A stretch of DNA of 62,250 bases from JBFKMV01 sp041629655 (GTDB taxonomy: Bacteria; Acidobacteriota; Polarisedimenticolia; Polarisedimenticolales; Polarisedimenticolaceae): contig JBFKMV010000004.1 in assembly GCA_041629655.1 (NCBI GenBank), positions 1-62,250 of the forward strand, in the 5' to 3' direction. The notes below the pieces were generated by a model. It worked only from the letters and a program-made list of their open reading frames with translations. It ran no database searches and had not been told where the DNA came from. The position numbers and the translations under genes are program-made. Shown one piece after another: positions 8,030 through 15,591 of this stretch (its first letter is position 1; the number at the start of each line of letters is the position of its first letter).

Positions 8030-9490
8030 ATGGACATGTCATCGGTACTTCAGAACCTGTGGTACTCGCTGGGCGAGCACCTGCCGGGCATCCTGGGCGC
8101 GATCGCGATCCTGATCGTCGGGTGGGTCCTGGCGCTGATCATTCGCGCCATGGTGCGCAAGTCGCTCGGGTACCTCGAGCTGAACCGCCGGATCAAGTCG
8201 GGGACGGAGAGCGACCTGAACGTCGAGAAGGGTATCGCGATCGGCGCCTACTACATCGTGCTCGTGCTCGCGCTGATCGCGTTCTTCAACGCGCTCGATC
8301 TGCCGATGGTTTCGGGGCCGCTGCAGTCGCTGGTCGACAAGGTGCTCGGCTTCGCGCCCAACCTGATCGGCGCCGGCGTGTTGCTGTTGATCGCGTTCAT
8401 CCTGGCCACGGTGCTGCGGCGCCTGGCGACCAAGGTGCTGGCCTCGACGGAGCTGGACAGCCGGCTGAGCGACGCCGCCGGGATGCGGCCGATCAGCGCG
8501 AGCCTGGCCAACGTGCTGTACTGGCTGGTGTTCCTGCTGTTCCTGCCCGCGGTGCTGGGCTACCTGCGGATGCAGGGCCTGCTCGAGCCGGTCCAGCAGA
8601 TGGTCGACGAGATGCTGGGGCTGGTGCCCAACATCTTCGCCGCGCTGGCGATCGGGTTCGTCGGCTGGTTCGTGGCGCGCCTGTTACGGGACCTGGTGAC
8701 CAACCTGTTGTCGGTGACCGGCGTCGATTCACTCGGCGAGCGGGCCAACCTCAAGGGAACGATGAGCCTGTCGAAGCTGATCGGGCTGGTGGTCTACGTG
8801 TTCGTGTTCGTGACCGCGCTGATCCAGGCCTTCGACACGCTGGGCATCCAGGCCATCTCGGGTCCGGCGACGGAGATGCTGCGCACGTTCATGGCCGCGA
8901 TCCCGAACGTCTTCGCCGCCGGCCTGATCCTGGTGGTGGCGTACCTGGTGGCGAGCTTCGTGGCCGGGCTGGTCACGAACCTGCTCGGCGGCGTGGGTTT
9001 CGACGACCTGCCGCGCAAGCTCGGCCTGCAGGTGAAGCTGGGCGAGGGCACCACCCCGTCGCGGCTGGTCGGCCGGTTGATCGTGTTCTTCGCGGTGCTG
9101 TTCGCGGTGGTCGAGGCGGCCAACCGGCTCGGCTTCCTGCAGGTCTCGGAGCTGGTCGCGCAGTTCATCGAGGTCGGCGCCAAGGTGGTGCTGGGCAGCG
9201 TGATCATCGTGCTGGGGCTGTGGGTCGCGAACCTGGCGGCCGGGGCGATCCGGGCGATCAGTACGCCGAACGCTCCGTTTTTCGCCGGGCTGGCCCGCTT
9301 CGCGATCATCGGGTTCGTGTTCGCGATGGGGCTGGGTGCGATGGGGATCAACGACTTCATCGTCAACCTGGCGTTCGGGCTGACACTCGGCTCGGTCGCG
9401 CTGGCGGTCGCGTTGTCGTTCGGCCTCGGCGGACGCGAGGCGGCGGGACGGCAGATGGAGCACTGGATGGGGAGGTTGCGCGGCGAGTAG
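8030..9490 (+). CDS. MscS-like membrane protein with repeated conserved TM helices, no beta domain
   Basis: 486 residues from ATG 8030 with GGAGGAGGAC upstream. The chain is almost all hydrophobic helices arranged as at least four related blocks of the form 'LxxxxPNxxAAxLxLxxxFxxAxxLxxLxxxLL' followed by 'GVDxLxxRxxL' (for example near residues 10-60, 100-150, 195-245, 285-335 and 395-440). This is the 'mechanosensitive ion channel, conserved TM helix' repeat. The C-terminus, 'VALSFGLGGREAAGRQMEHWMGRLRGE', corresponds to the pore-helix region of MscS-type proteins, and there the protein stops: the beta domain seen in the 5751 gene is missing. CmpX-like proteins are similar. The 9507 hydrolase gene follows after 16 bp. 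Confidence 0.8.
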   Translation: MDMSSVLQNLWYSLGEHLPGILGAIAILIVGWVLALIIRAMVRKSLGYLELNRRIKSGTESDLNVEKGIAIGAYYIVLVLALIAFFNALDLPMVSGPLQSLVDKVLGFAPNLIGAGVLLLIAFILATVLRRLATKVLASTELDSRLSDAAGMRPISASLANVLYWLVFLLFLPAVLGYLRMQGLLEPVQQMVDEMLGLVPNIFAALAIGFVGWFVARLLRDLVTNLLSVTGVDSLGERANLKGTMSLSKLIGLVVYVFVFVTALIQAFDTLGIQAISGPATEMLRTFMAAIPNVFAAGLILVVAYLVASFVAGLVTNLLGGVGFDDLPRKLGLQVKLGEGTTPSRLVGRLIVFFAVLFAVVEAANRLGFLQVSELVAQFIEVGAKVVLGSVIIVLGLWVANLAAGAIRAISTPNAPFFAGLARFAIIGFVFAMGLGAMGINDFIVNLAFGLTLGSVALAVALSFGLGGREAAGRQMEHWMGRLRGE

Positions 9491-9506
9491 GCGCTAGACT
9501 GGGCGC

Positions 9507-10514
9507 ATGCGCCCGATCGCTCCGGGGCCGCTGCTCCGCAACGCCCACGTCCAGTCGCTGCTCGCGAGCTCGCGGCTCCGCCGCCTCGCGCTGCGGCTGC
9601 GGCACGGGTCGCTGGACGCGGCGTCCCGGGAGCACGTGCTGGATTGCGGTGCCGGAGTGCGGCTCCAGGGGTTCCTGGCGCCGGCCGCCGGAGCGGGGCC
9701 GCCGCGGGGGCTGGCGGTCCTGCTCCACGGTTGGGAGGGCTCGCACCGCTCGACCTACCTGCTCGCGGCGGCGCTCCAGCTGCGGCGCTCCGGCTACCAG
9801 GTGTTCCGTCTGAACCTTCGTGACCACGGCGATTCGCACCACCTCAACGAGGAGCTGTTCCACTCCTGCCGGCTGGACGAGGTCGTCGGGGCCGTCGGGG
9901 CGATCGCGCGCGCGGTCCCGACGCGCCCGCTGTTCCTGGTCGGATTCTCGCTCGGCGGGAACTTCGCGCTGCGCGTGGGGCTGCACGCTCCGGCCGCCGG
10001 TCTGCCGGTGCGGCGGATCGTCGCGGTGTGTCCCGTCGTCAGCCCCCAGCGCACGTTGACCGCGATGGAGGACGGCGCGGCGATCTACCAGCGTTACTTC
10101 GTGCTCAAGTGGCGTCATTCGCTGCGGCGCAAGCAACGCCTGTTTCCCCAGCGCTACGACTTCAGCGATTGGATGCGGCTGGGCGACCTGCGCCGGCAGA
10201 CCGACCACCTGGTCCGGCGCTACGCCGGCTTCCCCGATCTCGAAACCTATCTCGACGGATACTCGATCGCGGGATCGCGCCTGTCCACGCTCGCGGTCCC
10301 GGCCACCATCGTCACGGCGGAGGATGATCCGATCATCCCCGTCACGGACTTCCACCGGCTGGAGCTGGCGCCCGAGACGCGCCTCGAGATCCAGCAGCGC
10401 GGGGGACATTGCGGTTTCCTGGAGACGGTTTTCATGCGAAGCTGGATCAACCGGCGCATCGCGGAGGTTCTCGATGCGTCCGTGACCGCGGGCCCGCAGA
10501 CGACGAAGGGGTAG
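9507..10514 (+). CDS. alpha/beta hydrolase, YheT-like
   Basis: 335 residues. The alpha/beta hydrolase fold is shown by the oxyanion segment 'VLLHGWEGS' (residues 71-79), the nucleophile elbow 'GFSLGG' with Ser148, the acid 'EDDPIIP' near residue 275 and the catalytic His in 'QRGGHCGF' near residue 297. The N-terminus 'APGPLLRNAHVQSLL' is typical of the YheT/EMB8 group (COG0429), hydrolases of esterase type whose natural substrate is mostly unknown. There is no signal peptide. It lies between the MscS-like gene and the M16 protease gene (3-bp gap), so the three are probably one transcript. Confidence 0.88.
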   Translation: MRPIAPGPLLRNAHVQSLLASSRLRRLALRLRHGSLDAASREHVLDCGAGVRLQGFLAPAAGAGPPRGLAVLLHGWEGSHRSTYLLAAALQLRRSGYQVFRLNLRDHGDSHHLNEELFHSCRLDEVVGAVGAIARAVPTRPLFLVGFSLGGNFALRVGLHAPAAGLPVRRIVAVCPVVSPQRTLTAMEDGAAIYQRYFVLKWRHSLRRKQRLFPQRYDFSDWMRLGDLRRQTDHLVRRYAGFPDLETYLDGYSIAGSRLSTLAVPATIVTAEDDPIIPVTDFHRLELAPETRLEIQQRGGHCGFLETVFMRSWINRRIAEVLDASVTAGPQTTKG

Positions 10515-10517
10515 GGG

Positions 10518-13391
10518 ATGACCGTCCAGCGAACGATCCTGATCGTGAGCCTGGTCCTGGCCGGCTGGCAGCTCGGCTGCGCCGTCAACCGGGGCGGACC
10601 CGTGACGACGTCGCCGGAACCCGGGCCGGCGCCGGGGGCACCGCTCGACGCCGCCGCGGTGCTGCCGCTCGACCCGGCGGTCCGGCACGGCAGGCTCCCC
10701 AACGGCCTGACCTACTACGTCCGGGCCAACCGCAAGCCCGAGAACCGCGCCGAGCTGTGGCTGGCGCTCAACGCCGGATCGCTCCAGGAGGACGACGACC
10801 AGCGCGGACTCGCGCACTTCGTCGAGCACATGGCCTTCAACGGCACCCGGAACTTCGCCAAGCAGGAGCTGATCGACTTCTTGGAGCTGACCGGGATGCG
10901 CTTCGGGCCCGACATCAACGCCTACACCAGTTTCGACGAGACGGTCTACATGCTGATGGTCCCGACCGACGCCCCGGAGACCATGGAGCGGGCGTTCGTG
11001 GTGCTCGAGGACTGGGCCCACGGCGTGACGTTCGAGGACGAGGAGATCGACAAGGAGCGTGGGGTCGTGCTGGAGGAGTGGCGCAGCGGACGGGGTGCCG
11101 GCGCGCGGATCCGCGACCAGCAGTTCCCGGTGCTGTTCCGCGGGTCGCGATACGCCGAGCGGCTGACGATCGGCGACCCGGAGATCATCCGTCACGCCCC
11201 CCACGACGCGCTGCGGCGGTTCTATCGCGATTGGTATCGGCCGGACCTGATGGCGTTGATCGCCGTCGGCGATTTCGATCCGGCCGAGATCGAGCGACGG
11301 ATCCGCGGGCGGTTCGCGGGGCTCCGCGGGCCGGAGAGCCCGCGCGAGCGCGTGGAGTACGCCGTACCCGACCACGACGAGACGCTGGTCAAGATCGCCA
11401 CCGACCCCGAACAGACGCGGACCACCGTCAGCGTCTACTACAAGCTCGCCAAGCGGCCGCAGGGCACCGCGGCCGACTATCGCCGCGGGCTGGTCGAGCA
11501 GGTGTACCGGTCGATGCTGAACGCGCGGCTGGACGAGTTGCGGCAACAGGCCGCCCCGCCGTTCCTCTACGCGTTCTCGTCCGCGGGCAGCCTGGTCCGC
11601 ACGCGCGACGTCTACTCCCAGGGCGCCGGGGTCGAGGCGGGCGGGCTGGCGCGCGGGCTCGAGGCGTTGTTGACCGAGGCGCAGCGGGTCGACCGCCACG
11701 GCTTCACCGCGGGCGAGCTCGAGCGCACGACCCAGGAGCTGCTGCGGTTCTTCGACCGGGCCTACGCCGAGCGCGACAAGCAGGAGTCGGGCCGGCTGGC
11801 GAGCGAGATCCTGCGGCACTTCCTGACCGACGAGCCGATGCCGGGCATCGCCGCGGAGCGCGAGCTGGCCGGGCGCTTTTTGCCCGGGATCACGCTGGCC
11901 GAGGTCAACGGGCTGGCCCGGGAATGGATCAGCGAGCGCAACCGCGTGATCCTGGTCAGCGCTCCGGAGCAACGGGACGTCACGCTGCCCGACGAGTCGG
12001 AGCTGCTGGCGGTGTTCCAGGCCGCCGAGCGCAAACCGGTCGAACCGTACCGCGACCTGACGCGGGACGAGCCGCTCGTCGCCGAGCCGCCGCAACCGGG
12101 GACGATCGTCGCGCGCTCCAGCATTCCCGAGATCGGCGTCACGGTCTGGGAGCTGTCCAACGGCGTGCGCGTGGTGCTCAAGCCGACCACGTTCAAGAAC
12201 GACGAGATCGTGCTGACCGGGTTCGGCCCCGGTGGCCACTCGCTGGCGTCCGACGAGCTGTACGAGAGCGCCTCGCGCGCCAGCGCGGTGGCGCGCGCGG
12301 GCGGCCTGGGCCGGTTCAACCGGATCGAGCTGGAGAAGGCGCTGGCGGGCAAGGTCGCCGGCGCGGGCAGCTTCATCGGCGAGCTGGAGCAGGGGGTCAG
12401 CGGGGGAGCGTCGCCCCAGGACGTCGAGACGATGTTCCAGCTGGTCTGGCTGTCGATCACCGCACCCCGACGCGACGCGGAGGCGTTCTCGGCCTGGATC
12501 GCGCGCAGCAAGGGCTGGATCGAGAACCGGCTGGCGCGTCCCGAGACGGCGTTCTCGGACCGGCTGACCCAGGCGGTCTACGGCGACCACCCGCGGCGCC
12601 AGCCCGGAACCGTCGAGCAGCTCGACGAGGTCGATCTCGACGCGGCGCTCGCGTTCTACCGCGAGCGTTTCGCCAGCGTGCGCGACTACACCTTCGTGAT
12701 CGTGGGCAACTTCGACGAGGCGAGCCTGGAGCCGCTGGTGACGACGTGGATCGGCGGCCTGCCCGCGGCCTCGCCGTCCGCCGGCTGGCGCGACGTCGGC
12801 GCCGAGCGGGCGCCGGGCATCGTCGAGGTGACGGTACGGAAGGGGCTCGAGCCCAAGAGCCAGGTACGACTGTGGTTCCACGGCGGGGCGGCCTGGACCC
12901 GCCAGGCCGACCACGACCTGGACTCCCTGGCCGCGGCGCTGCGGATCCGGCTCCGCGAGCTGCTGCGCGAGGACATGGGCGGCACCTACGGTGTCGGCGT
13001 CGGCGGTTCCATCGCGCGCCGTCCGCGCGAGGAGTACTCGCTGTCGGTGTCTTTCGGCTGCGCGCCCGAGAACGTCGAGTCGCTGATCGCGGCGGTGTGG
13101 GAGGAGGTCGGACGCGCCAAGCGGGAGGGCTTCGATCAGGAGGTCCTCGACAAGGTCAAGCAGGCGCAGCGCCGGAGCCGCGAGACCAACCTCGAGCGCA
13201 ACGGATTCTGGCGCGGGATGCTGGCCCAGCATTATCGCTACGGGACGGACCCGCGGCTGATCCTGGCCCACGACGAGCTGGTCGAGAGCGTGACCGCGGA
13301 GCGGCTGCGGGAGGCGGCCCGCCGCTACCTCGACGACCGGCGCCACGTGCTCGGGGTGCTGTTGCCGGAGGAGGCGGAGTCCGGGGAGTAG
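10518..13391 (+). CDS. M16 family zinc protease (PqqL-like), lipoprotein
   Basis: 957 residues. The N-terminus (TILIVSLVLAGWQLGC, Cys21) is a lipoprotein signal. The inverted zinc motif HFVEH lies at residues 100-104, with the following acidic helix 'IDKERGVVLEEW' (Glu179 likely the third ligand). Two further M16 domains follow: a non-catalytic one around 200-420, and a second pair from about 540, where 'ISNGVRVVLKP'-like sequence (ELSNGVRVVLKPTTFKNDEI) restarts the fold without HxxEH. The layout and length match PqqL/M16B double-domain peptidases of the cell envelope, which degrade small peptides. Its stop is only 10 bp from the convergent stop of the M64 gene. Confidence 0.92.
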   Translation: MTVQRTILIVSLVLAGWQLGCAVNRGGPVTTSPEPGPAPGAPLDAAAVLPLDPAVRHGRLPNGLTYYVRANRKPENRAELWLALNAGSLQEDDDQRGLAHFVEHMAFNGTRNFAKQELIDFLELTGMRFGPDINAYTSFDETVYMLMVPTDAPETMERAFVVLEDWAHGVTFEDEEIDKERGVVLEEWRSGRGAGARIRDQQFPVLFRGSRYAERLTIGDPEIIRHAPHDALRRFYRDWYRPDLMALIAVGDFDPAEIERRIRGRFAGLRGPESPRERVEYAVPDHDETLVKIATDPEQTRTTVSVYYKLAKRPQGTAADYRRGLVEQVYRSMLNARLDELRQQAAPPFLYAFSSAGSLVRTRDVYSQGAGVEAGGLARGLEALLTEAQRVDRHGFTAGELERTTQELLRFFDRAYAERDKQESGRLASEILRHFLTDEPMPGIAAERELAGRFLPGITLAEVNGLAREWISERNRVILVSAPEQRDVTLPDESELLAVFQAAERKPVEPYRDLTRDEPLVAEPPQPGTIVARSSIPEIGVTVWELSNGVRVVLKPTTFKNDEIVLTGFGPGGHSLASDELYESASRASAVARAGGLGRFNRIELEKALAGKVAGAGSFIGELEQGVSGGASPQDVETMFQLVWLSITAPRRDAEAFSAWIARSKGWIENRLARPETAFSDRLTQAVYGDHPRRQPGTVEQLDEVDLDAALAFYRERFASVRDYTFVIVGNFDEASLEPLVTTWIGGLPAASPSAGWRDVGAERAPGIVEVTVRKGLEPKSQVRLWFHGGAAWTRQADHDLDSLAAALRIRLRELLREDMGGTYGVGVGGSIARRPREEYSLSVSFGCAPENVESLIAAVWEEVGRAKREGFDQEVLDKVKQAQRRSRETNLERNGFWRGMLAQHYRYGTDPRLILAHDELVESVTAERLREAARRYLDDRRHVLGVLLPEEAESGE

Positions 13392-13401
13392 GTCGCGGCG
13401 G

Positions 13402-14823
13402 TCACTTCGTGTAGAGGTCGATGGCGCGCTCGACGGCCTCCCGGCAGACGGGACAGAACCCGACCTCGTCGCGGGTGAACATCACGCAGTCGACGGCCGG
13501 CCGGTACAGCCCGCGGGCCTCGTACATCGCGCCCTCGAAGGCGCCGACCCGGCCGGCGTGCTTGTCCGCCGCCAGCAGCGCGGTCAGCCGCTCGCGTTCC
13601 TCGACGAACAGCTCCTCGAGCCGCTCCTCCGGGGCGCCCTCGGCGCGCAGCCGCGCGCGGCGCGCCTGGAAGGCCCGCGAGCGCCGCTCGAACTCCTGCT
13701 TGCTCCACGGCGTCGGCACGGGCGTGCCCGGCTCGACCCGGCGCCGCCACTTCAGCCGCGCCGGGTCCCCCAGCGCGGTGACGTTGGGCTCCCAGCTCTC
13801 GACGCGGGCTCCGGCCGGCTCCTCGTAGGCCACGGGCGACGTGTAGTACTCGTCGGCCAGCCCCGCGAACGCGTGGCCGAACTCGTGCACCACGAGGTAC
13901 GGGGCGAAGGCGGAGCGGGCCGCCGCCGTGGAGTACAGGTTGAAGATCCCGCCACCGCCGTACTTGCGCTCGTTGACCAGGATCAGGACCGCATCGTACG
14001 GTGCGGCCGCCGCCACGTCGCGCCAGGTGTGGCCCTCGAGCGTCAGCACGTAGCGCTCCGAATCGAAGGTGTTGTAGCGCGCTCCCAGCGGCGAGTCGCG
14101 AAACACGCCGGCCCGCGGCTTCGTGACTCCGGACAGCGCGGCCGGAGACTCGATCCAGCGCACGTTGAAATCCTCGCGGCGCGAGGCGAAGGGCTCGACG
14201 GAGAACAGCGCACCGGCCAGCCGCCCGACGTCGTCGCGCAAGCGGTCCAGCTCGTCCGCGGCGTAGCCGTCGCCCAGGAACAACAGGTCGACCTTGACCG
14301 CGGGGTCGCCGTGCTCGAACAGCGTGCGCACGACGTGCGGAGGCGGGGGCGGGCGGTCCACGAACCGCGAGCCGGGGTCGATCTCGACGCTCCAGACCTC
14401 GGCGAACGAAGCGCCGGAATCGCGCTTGAGCAGCCGCAACCGCGCGGGCCGTCGAGGCTCGGGGACGCGCAGCGCCTCCTGGATCGTGTTCCAGCCGCCG
14501 GCGCGGGCCTCGCCGGTGGTCTCCCACTCGCCGAAGATGCTGGCGAAGCCGCGGCTGTAGAGCAGCCGTCCCGTCGCGGCGTCGGCCAGCTCGACGCGGT
14601 ACTTGCCGAGGTTCGTCGGGTCGACCGGCCGGGTCCGGCTGCCCGGCCAGGGTCCCTCGATGCGGACCCGGCGCAGCGCGAAGCGCTCCTCGCCCGCGGT
14701 CCCGGAATGGTAGTAGTCGGCGCGAAGCGTCAGCCCGGTGAAGTCGTCGTCGAACCCGGCCCCGGCTGCCGCGGCCAGCGGCACGAGCAGCAGCAGCAGC
14801 CCGCCGCCCCCGATGCGTCTCAT
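13402..14823 (-). CDS. M64 (IgA peptidase-like) secreted metallopeptidase
   Basis: 473 residues from ATG 14823, overlapping the stop of the upstream gene (TGATG). Residues 1-22 are a signal peptide (GGGGLLLLLVPLAAAAGAG). An N-terminal beta-rich domain (about 23-155) precedes the peptidase domain, which contains 'VDLLFLGDGYAADE' and the zinc motif HEFGHAFAGLADEYY beginning at His313, where HExxH-like HEFGH plus a downstream Asp/Glu bind zinc, as in peptidase family M64. A CPVC motif near the C-terminus (FCPVCREAVE) could bind metal or form a disulphide. Family members include bacterial IgA proteases, but the target here is unknown. It is likely exported to the periplasm or beyond. Confidence 0.9.
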   Translation of the reverse strand: MRRIGGGGLLLLLVPLAAAAGAGFDDDFTGLTLRADYYHSGTAGEERFALRRVRIEGPWPGSRTRPVDPTNLGKYRVELADAATGRLLYSRGFASIFGEWETTGEARAGGWNTIQEALRVPEPRRPARLRLLKRDSGASFAEVWSVEIDPGSRFVDRPPPPPHVVRTLFEHGDPAVKVDLLFLGDGYAADELDRLRDDVGRLAGALFSVEPFASRREDFNVRWIESPAALSGVTKPRAGVFRDSPLGARYNTFDSERYVLTLEGHTWRDVAAAAPYDAVLILVNERKYGGGGIFNLYSTAAARSAFAPYLVVHEFGHAFAGLADEYYTSPVAYEEPAGARVESWEPNVTALGDPARLKWRRRVEPGTPVPTPWSKQEFERRSRAFQARRARLRAEGAPEERLEELFVEERERLTALLAADKHAGRVGAFEGAMYEARGLYRPAVDCVMFTRDEVGFCPVCREAVERAIDLYTK

Positions 14824-15539
14824 CACGCCGCCCCGCGTCGCCCGCGCCGCGCCCGCGCGTCCAGCACCAGGCTCAGCGCCGTGTAGTAGGCGACGTACAG
14901 CAGCGAGGCCCGGACCAGCCACGGAGCGGGATCGGGGTACTGCAGCAGCAACACGGCCAGCGCCAGACCCCACAGCGTGGTCAGGGCGAGCGTCAGCGGC
15001 CGGTACTCCCGCGTGCGCGTCGGGTAGACGTAGCGCAGCGGGACGAACACCAGCGCGCACAGCAGCGTCACGAGCGCCAGCGCGACCCACGGGCGCGCCG
15101 GCAGCACCAGCAGGTACAGCACGAGCACGTTCCAGTAGCACGGGAACCCGAGGAAGAAATGGTCCGCCGTCTTGGCGTCGCTCCGGGTGAACTGGAACGC
15201 CGAGGCCAGACACACCGCCGCCGCCGCGGGCAGCCCGAACGGCTCCGGCAGCAGCTCCGCCCGGAGCAGCAACCACGCCGGGACGATCACGTAGTTGAGG
15301 TAGTCGACGATGTTGTCGAGCAGCGTCCCGTCGATGCCGGGCAGGGTGGCGCGGATGCGCACGGCGCGGGCCAGCGGCCCGTCGACGCCGTCGATCAGCA
15401 CGGCCAGCGCCATCCAGCCAAGCGCCTGCTTGAACCGCCCGGCGGCGATCGCGTCGAGCGCCAGCAGGCCGAGCACCGCTCCGCTCGCGGTCAGCACGTG
15501 GACCGCCGCCGCCGCGACCCACCGCGTCCCGTCGGTCAT
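14823..15539 (-). CDS. pcs: phosphatidylcholine synthase (CDP-alcohol phosphatidyltransferase)
   Basis: 238 residues with about seven hydrophobic helices. The CDP-alcohol phosphotransferase motif is complete in the spacing typical of Pcs, DG-x2-AR-x12-G-x3-D-x3-D: it starts at 'DGPLAR' and ends 'GTLLDNIVD', followed by 'YLNYVIVP'. The established Pcs reaction is CDP-diacylglycerol plus choline to phosphatidylcholine plus CMP, in the inner membrane. ATG 15539 is preceded by a GGGGCGGCGG stretch. It sits between the TonB receptor gene (52-bp gap) and the M64 peptidase gene (1-bp overlap). A phosphatidylserine or phosphatidylglycerophosphate synthase is less likely because of the 12-residue spacing. 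Confidence 0.85.
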   Translation of the reverse strand: MTDGTRWVAAAAVHVLTASGAVLGLLALDAIAAGRFKQALGWMALAVLIDGVDGPLARAVRIRATLPGIDGTLLDNIVDYLNYVIVPAWLLLRAELLPEPFGLPAAAAVCLASAFQFTRSDAKTADHFFLGFPCYWNVLVLYLLVLPARPWVALALVTLLCALVFVPLRYVYPTRTREYRPLTLALTTLWGLALAVLLLQYPDPAPWLVRASLLYVAYYTALSLVLDARARRGRRGAA

Positions 15540-15591
15540 CGCGCCGCCGCCCCGGCCGCGGGGTGGCGGCCCCCCTGTGGGCCGCTCGCCG

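Noticed and set aside
9363..13346. 1327-residue minus-strand open frame
   Set aside because: It lies opposite the hydrolase and the M16 protease, whose motifs are intact on the plus strand. The mirror product is a low-complexity Arg/Gln/His/Pro chain.
10409..13414. 1001-residue plus-strand open frame overlapping the M16 gene
   Set aside because: It is the M16 gene read in another frame; only the 10518-13391 frame has the HxxEH motif and the lipoprotein signal.
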